A DNA stretch of 64,000 nucleotides from Novosphingobium sp. EMRT-2 (GCF_005145025.1 NZ_CP039695.1:434001-498000); one strand, 5' to 3'. Positions 52,338 through 62,989 are shown, counted from the stretch's first letter. Notes: a model not told the origin generated them from the sequence alone. A program made the numbers and translations.

Positions 52338-53891
52338 TCAGGCCTTCCACACCAGCTTCGGCTTGCGCGCGGCCAGCGTTTCGTCGAGCCGGCGGCGCGG
52401 CGCGAGGTGCGGCGCGCTCTTCAATAACGGATCGCCTTCGCGCGCGCGCTCGGCCAGCGACCGCATCGTGCCGATGAACTGATCCAGCCCCGCCTTGCTT
52501 TCGGTCTCGGTCGGCTCGACCAGCATCGCGCCGTGAAACACCAGCGGGAAATAGACCGTCATCGGATGGAAGCCCTCGTCGATAAGCCCCTTGGCGAGAT
52601 CGAGCGTGGAGAACCCTTCCGCGAAACCGTCATCGCTGAACAGCGCTTCGTGCATGCAGGGGCCGGCTGCGCCGAACGGTGCTTCCAGCACGTCCTCAAG
52701 CCCGCGCAGCACGTAGTTGGCGTTGAGCACCGCGTCGCCCGAAACCTGCCGTAGCCCGTCCGCGCCGTGGCTCAGGATATAGGCAAGTGCGCGCGTGAAC
52801 ATGCCCATCTGGCCATGGAACGCGCACATCCGGCCGAAGCCTTCAGGATGGATGCCGGGCGCGTCCTCTTCCTCCACCAGCCGCACCGAACCGTCGGCCT
52901 GCCGCGCGGTGAACGGCAGCGGGCCATAAGGTGCGAGTGCTTCCGACAGCACGACCGGGCCGGAACCCGGCCCGCCCCCGCCGTGCGGGGTGGAGAAGGT
53001 CTTGTGCAGGTTGATGTGCATCGCATCGACGCCAAGGTCGCCCGGACGCACGCGCCCGACGATGGCGTTGAAGTTCGCCCCGTCGCAATAGACATAGCCG
53101 CCGGCCGCATGGACCGCATCGGCAATCGTCTTCAACTCGCGCTCGAACAAGCCGCAGGTGTTGGGGTTGGTGATCATCACCCCGGCCACGTCCGGCCCGA
53201 GCCGCGCGGTCAGCGCCGCCACGTCGACACGGCCGTCCTCGGTCGCCGGGATGTTCTCCACGCGATAGCCGGCGAACGCCGCCGTGGCAGGATTGGTGCC
53301 ATGTGCGCTTTCGGGCACCAGGATCACTTCGCGCGCGTCACCCCGCGCTTCCAGCGCCGCGCGGATGCACAGCAGGCCGCACAGTTCGCCGTGCGCGCCG
53401 GCCTTGGGCGTCATCGCCACCCCGTGCATGCCGGTCAGCGCGATCAGCCAGTGGGCCAGTTCGTTGATGACCTTGAGCGCGCCCTGTACCGTCTGCTGCG
53501 GCTGCAAAGGGTGGACATCGGCAAAGCCCGCCATCCGCGCGACCTTTTCGTCCAGGCGCGGGTTGTGCTTCATCGTGCAGCTTCCCAGCGGGAAGAGGCC
53601 CAGGTCGATCGCGTAGTTCTGCCGCGACAGGCGGGTGTAGTGCCGCACCGCTTCCGGTTCGGACAAACCGGGCAGGTCGAGCGACGCCTTGCGCCGGAAC
53701 GCGCCCAGCGCGTCGGGCAGGTCGGGCGCTTCATCGAAATCGACTCCGCACCGGTCGGCGGAGCCGATCTCGAACAGCAGCGGTTCCTCCAGCTGCAGCG
53801 CGCGGTTGCCGGTGAAAGTCGTCACCGCCGCGCTCTCGCCCTGATCGGCGGACATGGCCGGGCGCCAGCCCGCGGGATTGAGGTCGTTCAT
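52338..53891 (-). CDS. gcvPB: Glycine dehydrogenase (decarboxylating) subunit 2
   Basis: 517 residues. The PLP-lysine is in [37 protein letters not shown] and [12 protein letters not shown] are typical. With GcvPA it forms the split P-protein of the glycine cleavage system, decarboxylating glycine onto lipoyl-GcvH. It overlaps gcvPA by four bases (ATGA) and is last in the gcvT-H-PA-PB operon controlled by a glycine riboswitch. Confidence 0.96.
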   Translation of the reverse strand: MNDLNPAGWRPAMSADQGESAAVTTFTGNRALQLEEPLLFEIGSADRCGVDFDEAPDLPDALGAFRRKASLDLPGLSEPEAVRHYTRLSRQNYAIDLGLFPLGSCTMKHNPRLDEKVARMAGFADVHPLQPQQTVQGALKVINELAHWLIALTGMHGVAMTPKAGAHGELCGLLCIRAALEARGDAREVILVPESAHGTNPATAAFAGYRVENIPATEDGRVDVAALTARLGPDVAGVMITNPNTCGLFERELKTIADAVHAAGGYVYCDGANFNAIVGRVRPGDLGVDAMHINLHKTFSTPHGGGGPGSGPVVLSEALAPYGPLPFTARQADGSVRLVEEEDAPGIHPEGFGRMCAFHGQMGMFTRALAYILSHGADGLRQVSGDAVLNANYVLRGLEDVLEAPFGAAGPCMHEALFSDDGFAEGFSTLDLAKGLIDEGFHPMTVYFPLVFHGAMLVEPTETESKAGLDQFIGTMRSLAERAREGDPLLKSAPHLAPRRRLDETLAARKPKLVWKA

Positions 53892-55246
53892 ACCAGCACC
53901 TCCTCAAGCGCCGTGCCAAGCGCGTCGATGTCTTCGGCCGTCGTGCATTCGCTGGCCGCGACCAGCAGGCCATTGGCGAGCGCGGTTTCGCCCGGATAGA
54001 GCCGGCCCAGCGACACGCCGCCCAGCACCTTCCGCTCCGCCAGATCGCGCACCACCTGCCGGGCATCGCGCGGCAGGGTCACCGCGAATTCGTTGAAGAA
54101 CGCGGTGTTGACGATCTCCACGCCCGGCACTTGCGCCAGGCGATCCGCCGTGGCGCGCGCGCGCGCATGGCTAAGGTGTGCCATGCGCTCCAGCCCGGTG
54201 CCGCCCAGCAAGCTGAGATGGATCGAGAACGCCAGCGCGCAGAGGCCGGAATTGGTGCAGATGTTGCTCGTCGCCTTCTCGCGCCGGATGTGCTGTTCGC
54301 GCGTCGACAGCGTCAGCACGAAGCCACGCCGACCTTCGGCGTCCACGGTTTCGCCGCACAGGCGGCCGGGCATCTGGCGCACGAACTTCTCGCGGCAGCC
54401 GAACAGGCCAAGGTACGGCCCACCGAACTGGAGACCGACGCCGAGCGACTGCCCTTCCCCCACGACGATGTCCGCGCCCAGGGCACCGGGGCTTTCGAGC
54501 AAGCCCAGCGCGACCGGTTCGGTCACCACCGCCACCAGCAGCGCGCCCTGCGCCTGCGCGGCGACGGCGATCCGTGCGAGATCGGGAATGCGGCCAAGCA
54601 CGTCGGGATACTGCACGACGACGCAGGCCGTGTCCGCGTCGATCGCGGCGATCACGGCGTCGTCATCCGCCGCTGCGGCCAGCACCGGGGCAGAGGTCAC
54701 CAGCGCATCGCCGGTAAAGCGCGCCATGGTGCGCGCGGTCTCGACGTAGTGCGGGTGGAGGCCGCTCGAAAGCACGGCCTTCTTCCGCCGCGTGATGCGG
54801 CCCGCCATGGTGATTCCTTCCCAGCTCGCGGTCGACCCGTCGTAGAGCGAGGCATTGGCGATGTCGGTCCCGAACAGGCGCGCGACCTGGGTCTGGAACT
54901 CGAACAGCACCTGCAAGGTCCCCTGCGCGATTTCCGGCTGATAGGGCGTGTAGGCGGTCAGGAACTCGCCGCGCTGGATCAGGTGGTCGACGCTGGCCGG
55001 CACATGGTGGCGATAGGCGCCCGCGCCCAGGAAGAACGGTGCTTCGCCCGCCGTCAGGCTTTCGGCGGAGAGCCGCGCCATGTGGCGTTCCACCGCCATT
55101 TCGCTGGCGTGAAGCGGCAGGCCGGGGATCGGACCCGCCTGCCGCGCTTCGGCGGGCACGTCGACGAACAGATCGTCGATCGAGCCCGCGCCGATGACCG
55201 ACAGCATGGCGCTGCGATCACCTTCGCTCAGGGGAAGATAGCGCAT
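53888..55246 (-). CDS. gcvPA: Glycine dehydrogenase (decarboxylating) subunit 1
   Basis: 452 residues. Start [19 protein letters not shown], then [19 protein letters not shown] and [14 protein letters not shown], as in the N-terminal half of P-protein. It pairs with GcvPB. It begins four bases after gcvH ends (55251) and overlaps gcvPB. Confidence 0.95.
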   Translation of the reverse strand: MRYLPLSEGDRSAMLSVIGAGSIDDLFVDVPAEARQAGPIPGLPLHASEMAVERHMARLSAESLTAGEAPFFLGAGAYRHHVPASVDHLIQRGEFLTAYTPYQPEIAQGTLQVLFEFQTQVARLFGTDIANASLYDGSTASWEGITMAGRITRRKKAVLSSGLHPHYVETARTMARFTGDALVTSAPVLAAAADDDAVIAAIDADTACVVVQYPDVLGRIPDLARIAVAAQAQGALLVAVVTEPVALGLLESPGALGADIVVGEGQSLGVGLQFGGPYLGLFGCREKFVRQMPGRLCGETVDAEGRRGFVLTLSTREQHIRREKATSNICTNSGLCALAFSIHLSLLGGTGLERMAHLSHARARATADRLAQVPGVEIVNTAFFNEFAVTLPRDARQVVRDLAERKVLGGVSLGRLYPGETALANGLLVAASECTTAEDIDALGTALEEVLV

Positions 55247-55250
55247 CCGG

Positions 55251-55622
55251 TCAAAGCCCCTCGACGTAGGTCTTGTAGGCGGCCTCGTCCATCAGGCCTT
55301 CCAGTTCGGCGGCGTCGGACAGCGTCATCCGCCACAGCCAGCCATCGCTTTCGGCGGCGCTGTTGACCAGTTCCGGCTCGTCTTCCAGCGCGGCGTTGGT
55401 CTCGCTCACCGTGCCGGAGACGGGCGCATAGACGTCCGATGCGGCCTTGACCGAATCCACGACCGAAGCGCTGTCGCCCTTGGCCACCGACGAACCCGCC
55501 GCCGGCAACTCGACGAAGGTGATGTCGCCCAGCTGGCTCTGCGCGTAATCGGTGATGCCGACGGTGGCGTCGGTGCCGTCAACGTCGATCCACTCGTGAT
55601 CCTGGGTGAAATAGCGGGGCAT
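55251..55622 (-). CDS. gcvH: Glycine cleavage system H protein
   Basis: 123 residues from the ATG at 55622, which shares a base with the gcvT stop (TGATG). The lipoyl-lysine lies in [17 protein letters not shown]; the start [12 protein letters not shown] is standard. It carries the aminomethyl group between the P, T and L proteins. Confidence 0.97.
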   Translation of the reverse strand: MPRYFTQDHEWIDVDGTDATVGITDYAQSQLGDITFVELPAAGSSVAKGDSASVVDSVKAASDVYAPVSGTVSETNAALEDEPELVNSAAESDGWLWRMTLSDAAELEGLMDEAAYKTYVEGL

Positions 55623-56779
55623 CAGGCGGCTCCTTTGCGGTGATAGCGGTGGGGAACGAAGGGCATGGGCGTGACGGTGGCCGCGATCTTGCGGCCGCGC
55701 ACGTCGATGACGAGCTGGGTGCCCGGCCGCGCAAGTTCGGCGGCGACGGTGGCCATGGCGATGGGCTTCTCCAGGCTGGGCGAAAAGCCGCCGGAGGTGA
55801 CGCTGCCGACCTCGGCCTCGCCCCACAGCACTTTCGCGCCCTCGCGCGCGGCCATCCGGCCTTCGAGCACCAGGCCGACACGGCGCGTGACGCTGCCGGT
55901 ATCGATCAGCGACAGGATGCGATCCGCGCCGGGAAAACCGCCGTCGCCGCGCCGGCGCTTGTTGATGCCGAACAGCAGGTCCGCGCTGACCGGGTCCACG
56001 TCCGGCGTCATGTCGTGCCCGTAGAGCGGCAGGCCGGCTTCGAGCCGCAGCGAATCGCGCGCGCCCAGGCCGATCGGCTTCACCTGCGGCTGCGCGCAGA
56101 TCAGATCCGCGATCACGGAGGCGCTTTCGGCCGGCACGGCGATCTCGAACCCGTCCTCACCGGTATAGCCCGAACGGCTGATCCAGGCCTCCACGCCACC
56201 CAGCGTGAAGCTGGCGCCACGCATGAAGCTGAGAGCGGAAAGCGGGTGTTCACCGCCGACCAGCGGAGCGAGCGCGGCGAAGGCTTCCGGCCCTTGCAGC
56301 GCGAACAGCGCGCTGTCCGCCAGGTGCGTGAGCGAGACGGCATCGGGCAGGCTCGCGCGCAGGTGGGCGATGTCATCGTGCTTGGTCGCGCCGTTGACCA
56401 CCAGATAGAAACCGCTGCCCCAGCGCGTGACCATCAGGTCATCCAGAATGCCGCCATTGTCATCGAGCAGCAGCGAATAGCGCACCCCGCCCAGCGGCAG
56501 GGTGGACAGGTCGATCGGCAGCACCGCCTCGATCGCGGCTTCGGCGCCTTCGCCCGCGATGTAGAGCTGGCCCATGTGCGAAACGTCGAAGAACCCCGCG
56601 TGCGTGCGCGTCCACAGGTGTTCGGCGATGATGCCTTCGTACTGCACGGGCATCCAGTATCCGGCAAACGCGACCATGCGCCCGCCGCGCGCACGATGCC
56701 ACCCATCGAGCGGCAAGGTCAGCGGTCCGGCTTGCGCCTCGCCGGTTTCATCCGGTGAAATTTTGTATGTGTCGCTCAC
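55622..56779 (-). CDS. gcvT: Aminomethyltransferase (glycine cleavage T protein)
   Basis: 385 residues from a GTG at 56779, chosen because GGAG lies eight bases upstream; a GTG at 56806 would add nine residues. The body has [44 protein letters not shown] and [17 protein letters not shown] with the folate-binding Asp. It releases ammonia and makes methylene-THF. It is first in the operon, downstream of the glycine riboswitch. Confidence 0.95.
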   Translation of the reverse strand: MSDTYKISPDETGEAQAGPLTLPLDGWHRARGGRMVAFAGYWMPVQYEGIIAEHLWTRTHAGFFDVSHMGQLYIAGEGAEAAIEAVLPIDLSTLPLGGVRYSLLLDDNGGILDDLMVTRWGSGFYLVVNGATKHDDIAHLRASLPDAVSLTHLADSALFALQGPEAFAALAPLVGGEHPLSALSFMRGASFTLGGVEAWISRSGYTGEDGFEIAVPAESASVIADLICAQPQVKPIGLGARDSLRLEAGLPLYGHDMTPDVDPVSADLLFGINKRRRGDGGFPGADRILSLIDTGSVTRRVGLVLEGRMAAREGAKVLWGEAEVGSVTSGGFSPSLEKPIAMATVAAELARPGTQLVIDVRGRKIAATVTPMPFVPHRYHRKGAA

Positions 56780-56809
56780 AAAATCGATCTCCGCACAGTC
56801 TGGCACCCA

Positions 56810-57040
56810 TCGGTGCCCCCTCTGTCACGGAAACCTGAGAGCTTTCCCCCGCCGCCCGTGTGGACTGGCAGGGTTACCCCTTCGGCGGCCCCCGCCTTGC
56901 GGCAAGGACACTTTCCAGAGCGTCGCTATCGACCAACGCGGTCCTGAAGCCTGAGAGATTCCGGGGCGGTTGCTCCTTCGGCGTCCCGCGATCCGACGAA
57001 CGAATCGCAGGAACTCTCCCGCGCGATCAGCGACCTGTCC
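56810..57040 (-). promoter_or_regulatory. Tandem glycine riboswitch (gcvT motif)
   Basis: Two aptamers in series on the minus strand. The first (about 57040-56945) has GGGAGAG, GCCGAAGGAGCAA and AATCTCTCAGGC; the second (about 56930-56815) has CTCTGGAAAG, GCCGAAGGGGTAACC and CTCTCAGGTTTCC, all core gcvT-motif segments. Glycine binding normally turns on the gcv operon. It lies directly upstream of gcvT. A TTGACT at 57068-57063 (minus strand) may be the -35 element. Confidence 0.92.
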
Positions 57041-57121
57041 ATTTCGCGCCGCAGCAAGGCCAAGTCAATCCGCGTGGTCACCCTTTGCGGTCCAAGTTAT
57101 CCGCAAGGCAGGCTAACGGCT

Positions 57122-57796
57122 TTACCGCCGCGTAGCGCGCAGGATCGCGTCGTGTTCGTGCACGAAGCGCCCGTCAGGCTTGATCCCGGCAAGGCCCAGG
57201 ATCGCCTCCGCCACCACGGACGCGCGGATCGAGCGGTACTTGCGCAGCGAACCGTGCAAGCACAGGTCCGCCACCGGGCTGGCGATCATCGCCAGGCGTT
57301 CGCCCACCCGCAGCGGCCCTTCGCGCCGCCCGCGCAGCAGCCCGGGACGGAGAATGTCGAGCCGGCCGAAATGCAGCCGCGCCAGCGTATCCTCGACCTC
57401 GCCTTTCACGGAGAGGTAGAAGTTCTTCGACGCCAATTGCGCGCCCACCGAGGATACCGCGATCAGTTGCCGCACACCCGCCTCGCGCGCAGCGCGGGCG
57501 CAGGTCAGCACCAGATCGTGATCCACCGCGCGAAACGCATCCCTGTCGCCGCCCACAGCGCGGATCGTGGTGCCGAGCGCGATCACCGCCACGTCCGCGC
57601 GCGCCGCGGCGATGGCGTCGGGCCAGTAGTCCGGATCGGACAACAGCATTTCCATGCGCGCGCCGGGAGGCAACGGCACTTCGCGCCGGGCGATGGCGAT
57701 CAGCCGCTGGCCGCGCCGGCCCACCGCCTTTTCCATCACCTGCCGCCCGATCATCCCGGTCGCCCCAAGCAGCGCGATGCGCGTTTCTTCAGACAT
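57122..57796 (-). CDS. NAD(P)H-binding Rossmann protein (NmrA/HTATIP2-like)
   Basis: 224 residues from the ATG at 57796. Cofactor motif is IALLGATGMIGRQVME; VAVIALGTTIRAVGG and LIAVSSVGAQLASKNFYLSVKGEVE contain the Ser and Tyr-x-x-Lys-like region of atypical SDRs. Likely a small oxidoreductase of unknown substrate. The start overlaps the dgt stop by eight bases. Confidence 0.8.
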   Translation of the reverse strand: MSEETRIALLGATGMIGRQVMEKAVGRRGQRLIAIARREVPLPPGARMEMLLSDPDYWPDAIAAARADVAVIALGTTIRAVGGDRDAFRAVDHDLVLTCARAAREAGVRQLIAVSSVGAQLASKNFYLSVKGEVEDTLARLHFGRLDILRPGLLRGRREGPLRVGERLAMIASPVADLCLHGSLRKYRSIRASVVAEAILGLAGIKPDGRFVHEHDAILRATRR

Positions 57797-58961
57797 TGCG
57801 CAGGCCCTCCGGGGCGCTTCCGAACAGGCGCGCGTAGGCGTCAATGGCGTAACGGTCGGTCATTCCGGCAATGAAATCGGCGACATGCCGGCTGCGGCCC
57901 GGCTCGTCCTGGGGCATCCCCCCGCGCCAGCTTTCCGGCATCCGCGACGGGTCCTCGACATAGGCGGTGAATAGCGCGGCGATGACGGAACGCGCGCGTT
58001 CGGCCGTGGCGATCTGTTCGGGGTGGTAATAGAGCCGGTCGTACATGAAGCGCTTCAACGCGCGCTCCTCCTCCGCCATCCCGGCAGAGAAGCCGGCCAG
58101 CGCAAGCGGCGCGGCGCGCACGTCCTCCACCGATTCCGCGCCGCTTTCGGCCAGCCGCCGGCGCGTTTCCGCGATCACATCGTTGACCATGCGGCCGATC
58201 TGCCCGCGCACCAGCTCGCGCTGCAGCCGATCGCGCTGCCCGCCGGGAAAGCGGCGTTCGATGGAGCGCCACTGGTCCGCGATGGAGGGCAGTTCCAGCA
58301 GTTCGTCGATCGTCAGGAAGCCCGCGCGCAGGCCATCGTCGATGTCGTGGTTGTCATAGGCGATGTCGTCCGCCACCGCCGCCACCTGCGCTTCCAGCGA
58401 GGCGCGCTGCCCCAGCTCGAGCGGAAACGCGGCGTCGAGTTCGGCCAGCGCCCAGGTCGGTGCGTGGACGGGGCCGTTGTGCTTGGCCAGACCCTCCAGC
58501 AGCTCCCACGAAAGGTTCAGCCCCTCGTGCCCGCAATAGGGGCTTTCCATGCGCATCAGCACGCGCAGCGTGTTAGCGTTGTGGTCGAACCCGCCATGGT
58601 CCGCCATCGCGGCTTCCAGCGCGTCCTCCCCCGCGTGGCCGAACGGCGGATGGCCGATGTCGTGCGCCAGGCACAGCGCTTCGGTCAGGTCCTCGTCCAG
58701 CCCCAGCGTCCGCGCGATCACGCGGCCGATCTGCGCCACTTCCAGGCTGTGCGTCAGCCGCACGCGGTAATGATCGCCATCGGGCGCGATGAACACCTGC
58801 GTCTTGTGGCGCAGCCGGCGGAACGCGATCGAATGGATGATCCGGTCGCGGTCGCGCTGGAACTCGCTGCGCGGGCCGCGCGCGGTCAACGGTTCGAGCG
58901 GGTATTCCCGCCCGCGCGACCGCGCCGGATCGCTGGCATAGGACGCGCGCGGGGCGGTCAC
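57789..58961 (-). CDS. dgt: Deoxyguanosinetriphosphate triphosphohydrolase-like protein
   Basis: 390 residues. The HD metal site is LTHSLEVAQIGR and CLAHDIGHPPFGHAGE, with DIAYDNHDIDDGL as the later Asp. The family turns dNTPs into deoxynucleosides and triphosphate and helps control dNTP pools. Alphaproteobacterial members are often annotated Dgt-like because specificity is untested. Confidence 0.93.
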   Translation of the reverse strand: MTAPRASYASDPARSRGREYPLEPLTARGPRSEFQRDRDRIIHSIAFRRLRHKTQVFIAPDGDHYRVRLTHSLEVAQIGRVIARTLGLDEDLTEALCLAHDIGHPPFGHAGEDALEAAMADHGGFDHNANTLRVLMRMESPYCGHEGLNLSWELLEGLAKHNGPVHAPTWALAELDAAFPLELGQRASLEAQVAAVADDIAYDNHDIDDGLRAGFLTIDELLELPSIADQWRSIERRFPGGQRDRLQRELVRGQIGRMVNDVIAETRRRLAESGAESVEDVRAAPLALAGFSAGMAEEERALKRFMYDRLYYHPEQIATAERARSVIAALFTAYVEDPSRMPESWRGGMPQDEPGRSRHVADFIAGMTDRYAIDAYARLFGSAPEGLRNV

Positions 58962-58970
58962 GGCAGCCGG

Positions 58971-59663
58971 TTACCCGCCCAGTATCCAGTCGACCGCCGC
59001 TTCGGCATGAATCGCGGTGCCGTCGTAGATAGGCAGCACGTTGGCATCGACATCGATCACCATGTCCAATTCGGTGCAGCCCAGCACGATCGCCTGCGCG
59101 CCATCGCGCTCCATGTTGGTGATCATGGTCTTGAACGTGCGCTCCGCCGATCGCGTGGCGCGGCCCTGCATCAGTTCCTCGTAGATGATGCGGTCCACTT
59201 CCTCCACGCTGTCCATCACCGGCGGCAGCAGCGTCACGCCATGTTCGATCAGCCGCTTGCGATAGAAGCTTTCGATCATGACGTTGCGCGAGCCGATCAG
59301 CGCCGCCGTCTTGACGCCATTGGCCTGCATTTTCCGGCCCACCACGTCGGCGATGTGGATCACCGGCACCTGCACCGCGCCGGCCACCTTGTCATAGACC
59401 TTGTGCATCGAATTGGCGCCGATCAGGATCGCGGTGGCGCCGGCCTGCTCCAGCCGCTGCGCGCTGGCCGTCAGCACGTCCGCCGCGTGGTTCCACTGTT
59501 CGGGCGTGGACAGCCGGACAAGGTCGGTGAAATCGAGGCTTTCGATTAGCAGCGGCGCGCTCGCCAGCTTGCTCGTCTTCGCCTGCACGAGACGGTTGAT
59601 GTGTTCGTAGTAGGTGCGGGTAGAAACCCAGCTCATGCCGCCGATAAGGCCGAGTTTAAGCAA
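58971..59663 (-). CDS. Aspartate/glutamate racemase family protein, one catalytic Cys missing
   Basis: 230 residues. N-terminal GLIGGMSWVSTRTYYEHIN is the YgeA-like start. The second catalytic Cys is present (C196 in VLGCTELD), but the first, expected just before Asn in a CNT-H motif, is Ala83 (IGANSMHK). Some relatives have Thr at this site and act preferentially in one direction. It may be a one-directional racemase, an inactive homologue or a different enzyme. It lies nine bp from dgt on the same strand. Confidence 0.85.
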   Translation of the reverse strand: MLKLGLIGGMSWVSTRTYYEHINRLVQAKTSKLASAPLLIESLDFTDLVRLSTPEQWNHAADVLTASAQRLEQAGATAILIGANSMHKVYDKVAGAVQVPVIHIADVVGRKMQANGVKTAALIGSRNVMIESFYRKRLIEHGVTLLPPVMDSVEEVDRIIYEELMQGRATRSAERTFKTMITNMERDGAQAIVLGCTELDMVIDVDANVLPIYDGTAIHAEAAVDWILGG

Positions 59664-59792
59664 AGTCAGATCTCCCGGGGATTGCGACCACCCTCGCTGC
59701 CCCGGCCTTACGAAAGGGCGCGCGCGCCGTCCAGCGGGAGAGACACGGAATTCGGCGGATTGTGCCTCGCCCCGCCCACGCCAGGGAACGCC

Positions 59793-60119
59793 CTACCGGC
59801 GCTTTTCCGGCGCAAGCCCCACCGCGCACAGCGCAGCCGAACTGGCCGTCACTTCGATCGCCTGAGCATCGCCCACCCGGCGCACCGCCGAGACATAGTC
59901 GAACAGCGAACGCTTTTCGCCCTTCAGCTGCTTCAGCTTCTGCAACTGGCCAAGTGAAAGCCGGTCGGTCATCCGTGTCGCCATGCAGGCCGAATTGGCT
60001 TCGGACAGTCCGGCATCCATCATCGCGCTCTTGACCTGCCCATAGGCGAGCTTGGACGGGGTGCAGGCGGCCAGCACGAGCACTCCCGTCAGAATGGCGC
60101 ATGCTCCGGCGCGGCGCAT
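59793..60119 (-). CDS. Small putative lipoprotein
   Basis: 108 residues from the ATG at 60119, which has GGAGG seven bases upstream; an in-frame TTG lies six bases earlier. Signal peptide and lipobox VLVLAAC place Cys near residue 19. The rest carries three further Cys or charged helices (QLQKLKQLKGEKRS). No family is recognised. It begins 13 bp downstream of pntB on the same strand. Confidence 0.65.
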   Translation of the reverse strand: MRRAGACAILTGVLVLAACTPSKLAYGQVKSAMMDAGLSEANSACMATRMTDRLSLGQLQKLKQLKGEKRSLFDYVSAVRRVGDAQAIEVTASSAALCAVGLAPEKRR

Positions 60120-60132
60120 CAGCAAGCCTCCG

Positions 60133-61554
60133 TCAATGCGCCAGCGCCTTGACGATGTCCTCCACCATCTTCTTGGCGTCGGCGAGCAGCATCATGGTCT
60201 GGTCCATGTAGAACACGTCGTTGTCCACGCCGGCATAGCCCACGCCACCCATCGAGCGCTTGATAAAGAAGATCGTCTTGGCCTTCTCCACGTCGAACAC
60301 GGGCATGCCGTAGATGGGCGAGGACTTGTCCGTCTTGGCGGCCGGGTTCACCACGTCGTTGGCGCCGATGATGAAGGCGACGTCGGCCTGCGCGAACTCG
60401 CCCTGGATGTCCTCCAGCTCGAACACCTCGTCGTAGGGCACGTTGGCTTCGGCCAGCAGCACGTTCATGTGCCCGGGCATCCGCCCCGCGACCGGGTGGA
60501 TGGCGTACTTGACGTTGACGCCAGCCGCCTTCAGCTGGTCGCCCATCTCGCGCAGCACATGCTGGGCCTGCGCCACCGCCATGCCATAGCCAGGGATGAT
60601 GATGACGCTTTCGGCTTCCTTCATGATGTAGGCCGCATCCTCGGCCGATCCGCGCTTCCACGGGCGCTGCTCCTTGGCCGCGCCACCCGCGCCCCCGCCT
60701 CCGGCATCCGCGCCGAAGCCGCCGGCGATCACCGACAGGAACCCGCGGTTCATCGCCTTGCACATGATGTAGGACAGGATCGCGCCGGAAGAGCCGACCA
60801 GCGCGCCGGTGATGATCATCGCGGTGTTGTGCAGCGTGAAGCCCATCGCCGCCGCCGCCCAGCCCGAGTACGAGTTGAGCATCGAGACGACCACCGGCAT
60901 GTCCGCGCCGCCGATCGGGATGATCAGCAGGAAGCCGATCAGGAACGAGAGCACCGTGATCGTGGCGATCACCCAGGGCGCCTGGTCCTGCGTGAAGTAT
61001 CCCACCAGCCCCAGGATCGCGACCAGCGTGCCGAGGTTGAGCAAATGGCGGCCGGGCAGCAGGATCGGCGATCCGCTCATCTTGCCGGCCAGCTTGAGGA
61101 ACGCGATGACCGAGCCCGAGAACGTGATCGCGCCGATGGCGATACCCAGACCCATCTCGACGCGGCTCTGCGGCTCGATCATCCCGTCCGGCCCGGTGAT
61201 GCCGAACGCCACCGGATTGAGATAGGCCGCCAGCCCCACCAGCACCGCCGCGAGGCCGACCAGCGAGTGAAACGCGGCGACCAGCTGCGGCATGTCGGTC
61301 ATCGCGATCTTGCGCGCGATGACGAAGCCGATCGCACCGCCGATGGCGATAGCCACGACGATCTCGGGCAGGCTGGCGATCGAATGCGTGACCAGCGTGG
61401 TGGCCACGGCAATGGTCATGCCGATCATGCCATAGCGGTTGCCCGCGCGGCTGGTGCCGGGGCTGGACAGCCCGCGTAGCGCCAGGATGAACAGCACGCC
61501 GGAAACAAGATAGGCGAGCATCGCCCAGGCGGGAGTAGAAGCGACGTGTTCCAT
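60133..61554 (-). CDS. pntB: NAD(P) transhydrogenase subunit beta
   Basis: 473 residues from the ATG at 61554, overlapping the stop of pntA2 (TGATG). About nine membrane helices, then a Gly-rich linker and the NADP-binding domain III with IIPGYGMAVAQAQH and FIIGANDVVNPAA. With PntA1/PntA2 it couples hydride transfer from NADH to NADP+ to proton entry, making NADPH. It is the last of the pnt genes. Confidence 0.96.
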   Translation of the reverse strand: MEHVASTPAWAMLAYLVSGVLFILALRGLSSPGTSRAGNRYGMIGMTIAVATTLVTHSIASLPEIVVAIAIGGAIGFVIARKIAMTDMPQLVAAFHSLVGLAAVLVGLAAYLNPVAFGITGPDGMIEPQSRVEMGLGIAIGAITFSGSVIAFLKLAGKMSGSPILLPGRHLLNLGTLVAILGLVGYFTQDQAPWVIATITVLSFLIGFLLIIPIGGADMPVVVSMLNSYSGWAAAAMGFTLHNTAMIITGALVGSSGAILSYIMCKAMNRGFLSVIAGGFGADAGGGGAGGAAKEQRPWKRGSAEDAAYIMKEAESVIIIPGYGMAVAQAQHVLREMGDQLKAAGVNVKYAIHPVAGRMPGHMNVLLAEANVPYDEVFELEDIQGEFAQADVAFIIGANDVVNPAAKTDKSSPIYGMPVFDVEKAKTIFFIKRSMGGVGYAGVDNDVFYMDQTMMLLADAKKMVEDIVKALAH

Positions 61555-61838
61555 CACTTCTTCTCCTTCTTCTTGTACATCGCCAGCATGCGCGCCGTGA
61601 CGGCGAAGCCGCCGAAGATGTTGACCGAGGCCAGCACCACCGCGCCAAGGCCGAGCCACTTGGAAACCGGCGATCCGGCCGCCGCGCTCGCCACCAGCGC
61701 ACCGACGATGATGACCGACGAGATCGCATTGGTCACCGCCATCAACGGCGTATGCAGCGCCGGGGTGACCGACCACACCACGTAATAGCCCACAAAGCAG
61801 GCCATCACGAAAATCGACAGGATCGAGATGAAATCCAT
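61554..61838 (-). CDS. NAD(P) transhydrogenase subunit alpha, membrane part
   Basis: 94 residues with three membrane helices (SILSIFVMACFVGYYVVW; AISSVIIVGALVA; LGLGAVVLASVNIFGGFAV) and a Lys-rich tail. It is the PntA C-terminal membrane domain as a separate polypeptide (often called pntA2 or PntAB), typical of alphaproteobacteria. It lies 13 bp downstream of pntA1. Confidence 0.93.
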   Translation of the reverse strand: MDFISILSIFVMACFVGYYVVWSVTPALHTPLMAVTNAISSVIIVGALVASAAAGSPVSKWLGLGAVVLASVNIFGGFAVTARMLAMYKKKEKK

Positions 61839-61851
61839 GAGTGCGGCCCCC

Positions 61852-62982
61852 TCAGCCGAGCAGTCGTTCGTTGACGACCTTGCCGCCCTGCGTCAGGCGA
61901 ATGGCGTTGCCGATTTCCTCGTCCAGCACCGGCCGGCCTTGCTCCTTGTCCCAGAAGGCGGAGAGGAAGTTGTAGAGGTTGCGGCTGAACAGCGCCGAGG
62001 CATCGGCCGGCAGGTGCGCGGGGGTGTTGGAATAACCGACGATCTTCACGCCGTGCTTCTCCACCACCTGATCGGGCACCGATCCTTCCACGTTGCCGCC
62101 CTGCGCTACGGCCAGATCGAAGATCACGCTGCCGGGGCGCATCGTGGCGATCTGCGCGTCGCTGATCAGGCGCGGCGCGGCGCGGCCAGGGATCAGCGCC
62201 GTGGTGATGACGATGTCCTGCTTGGCGATATGCGCCGAAACCAGTTCGGCCTGCGCCTTCTGGTATTCCTCGCTCATTTCGGTGGCATAGCCGCCGCTGC
62301 CTTCGCCCTCGATCCCCGCCACGCTTTCGACGAAGATCGGCTTCGCGCCCAGCGACTGGATCTGTTCCTTCGTGGCCGAGCGCACGTCGGTCGCCGAAAC
62401 CTGCGCGCCCAAGCGGCGCGCGGTAGCGATGGCCTGAAGCCCGGCCACGCCCACACCCATGATGAACGCCTTAGCCGCGCTGACCGTGCCGGCCGCCGTC
62501 ATCATCATCGGGAAGGCGCGGCCATAAAGGTCCGCCGCCACGATAACCGCCTTGTAACCGGCAAGGTTCGATTGCGAGGACAGGATGTCCATCGACTGCG
62601 CGCGCGTAATGCGCGGCATGAATTCCATCGCCAGCGCTTCCAGGCCGGCGGCGGCATAGGCATCCACCCGGTCGCGCCGGCCGAACGGATCAAGCCCGGC
62701 GACGATCCACGCCCCCGGCTTCACCCCGGCCAGCAGATCAGCCTCCGGCCCCTGCACGCCCAGTACGATGTCCGCGCCCTTGGCCGCGCCTTCGGCAAGC
62801 ACTTCCGCCCCGGCCGCGCGATAGTCAGCGTCGGCGATCGACGCGGTCACACCCGCGCCGCTTTCGACACTGACCGCGGCGCCAAGGCCGATGAACTTCT
62901 TGACCGTTTCCGGCGTCGCCGAAACCCGGCTCTCTCCCGTCGCGCGTTCCCGAAGGACGGCGATCTTTATGGTTTCGCCCAC
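61852..62982 (-). CDS. pntA: NAD(P) transhydrogenase subunit alpha, NAD-binding domain
   Basis: 376 residues of domain I. RATGESRVSATPETVKKF and the Rossmann fold MGVGVAGLQAIATARRLGA are conserved, as is the alanine-dehydrogenase-like layout. It binds NADH and passes hydride to domain III. It begins seven bases after the aa3-oxidase subunit IV stop. Confidence 0.95.
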   Translation of the reverse strand: MGETIKIAVLRERATGESRVSATPETVKKFIGLGAAVSVESGAGVTASIADADYRAAGAEVLAEGAAKGADIVLGVQGPEADLLAGVKPGAWIVAGLDPFGRRDRVDAYAAAGLEALAMEFMPRITRAQSMDILSSQSNLAGYKAVIVAADLYGRAFPMMMTAAGTVSAAKAFIMGVGVAGLQAIATARRLGAQVSATDVRSATKEQIQSLGAKPIFVESVAGIEGEGSGGYATEMSEEYQKAQAELVSAHIAKQDIVITTALIPGRAAPRLISDAQIATMRPGSVIFDLAVAQGGNVEGSVPDQVVEKHGVKIVGYSNTPAHLPADASALFSRNLYNFLSAFWDKEQGRPVLDEEIGNAIRLTQGGKVVNERLLG

Positions 62983-62989
62983 GCGCCGC

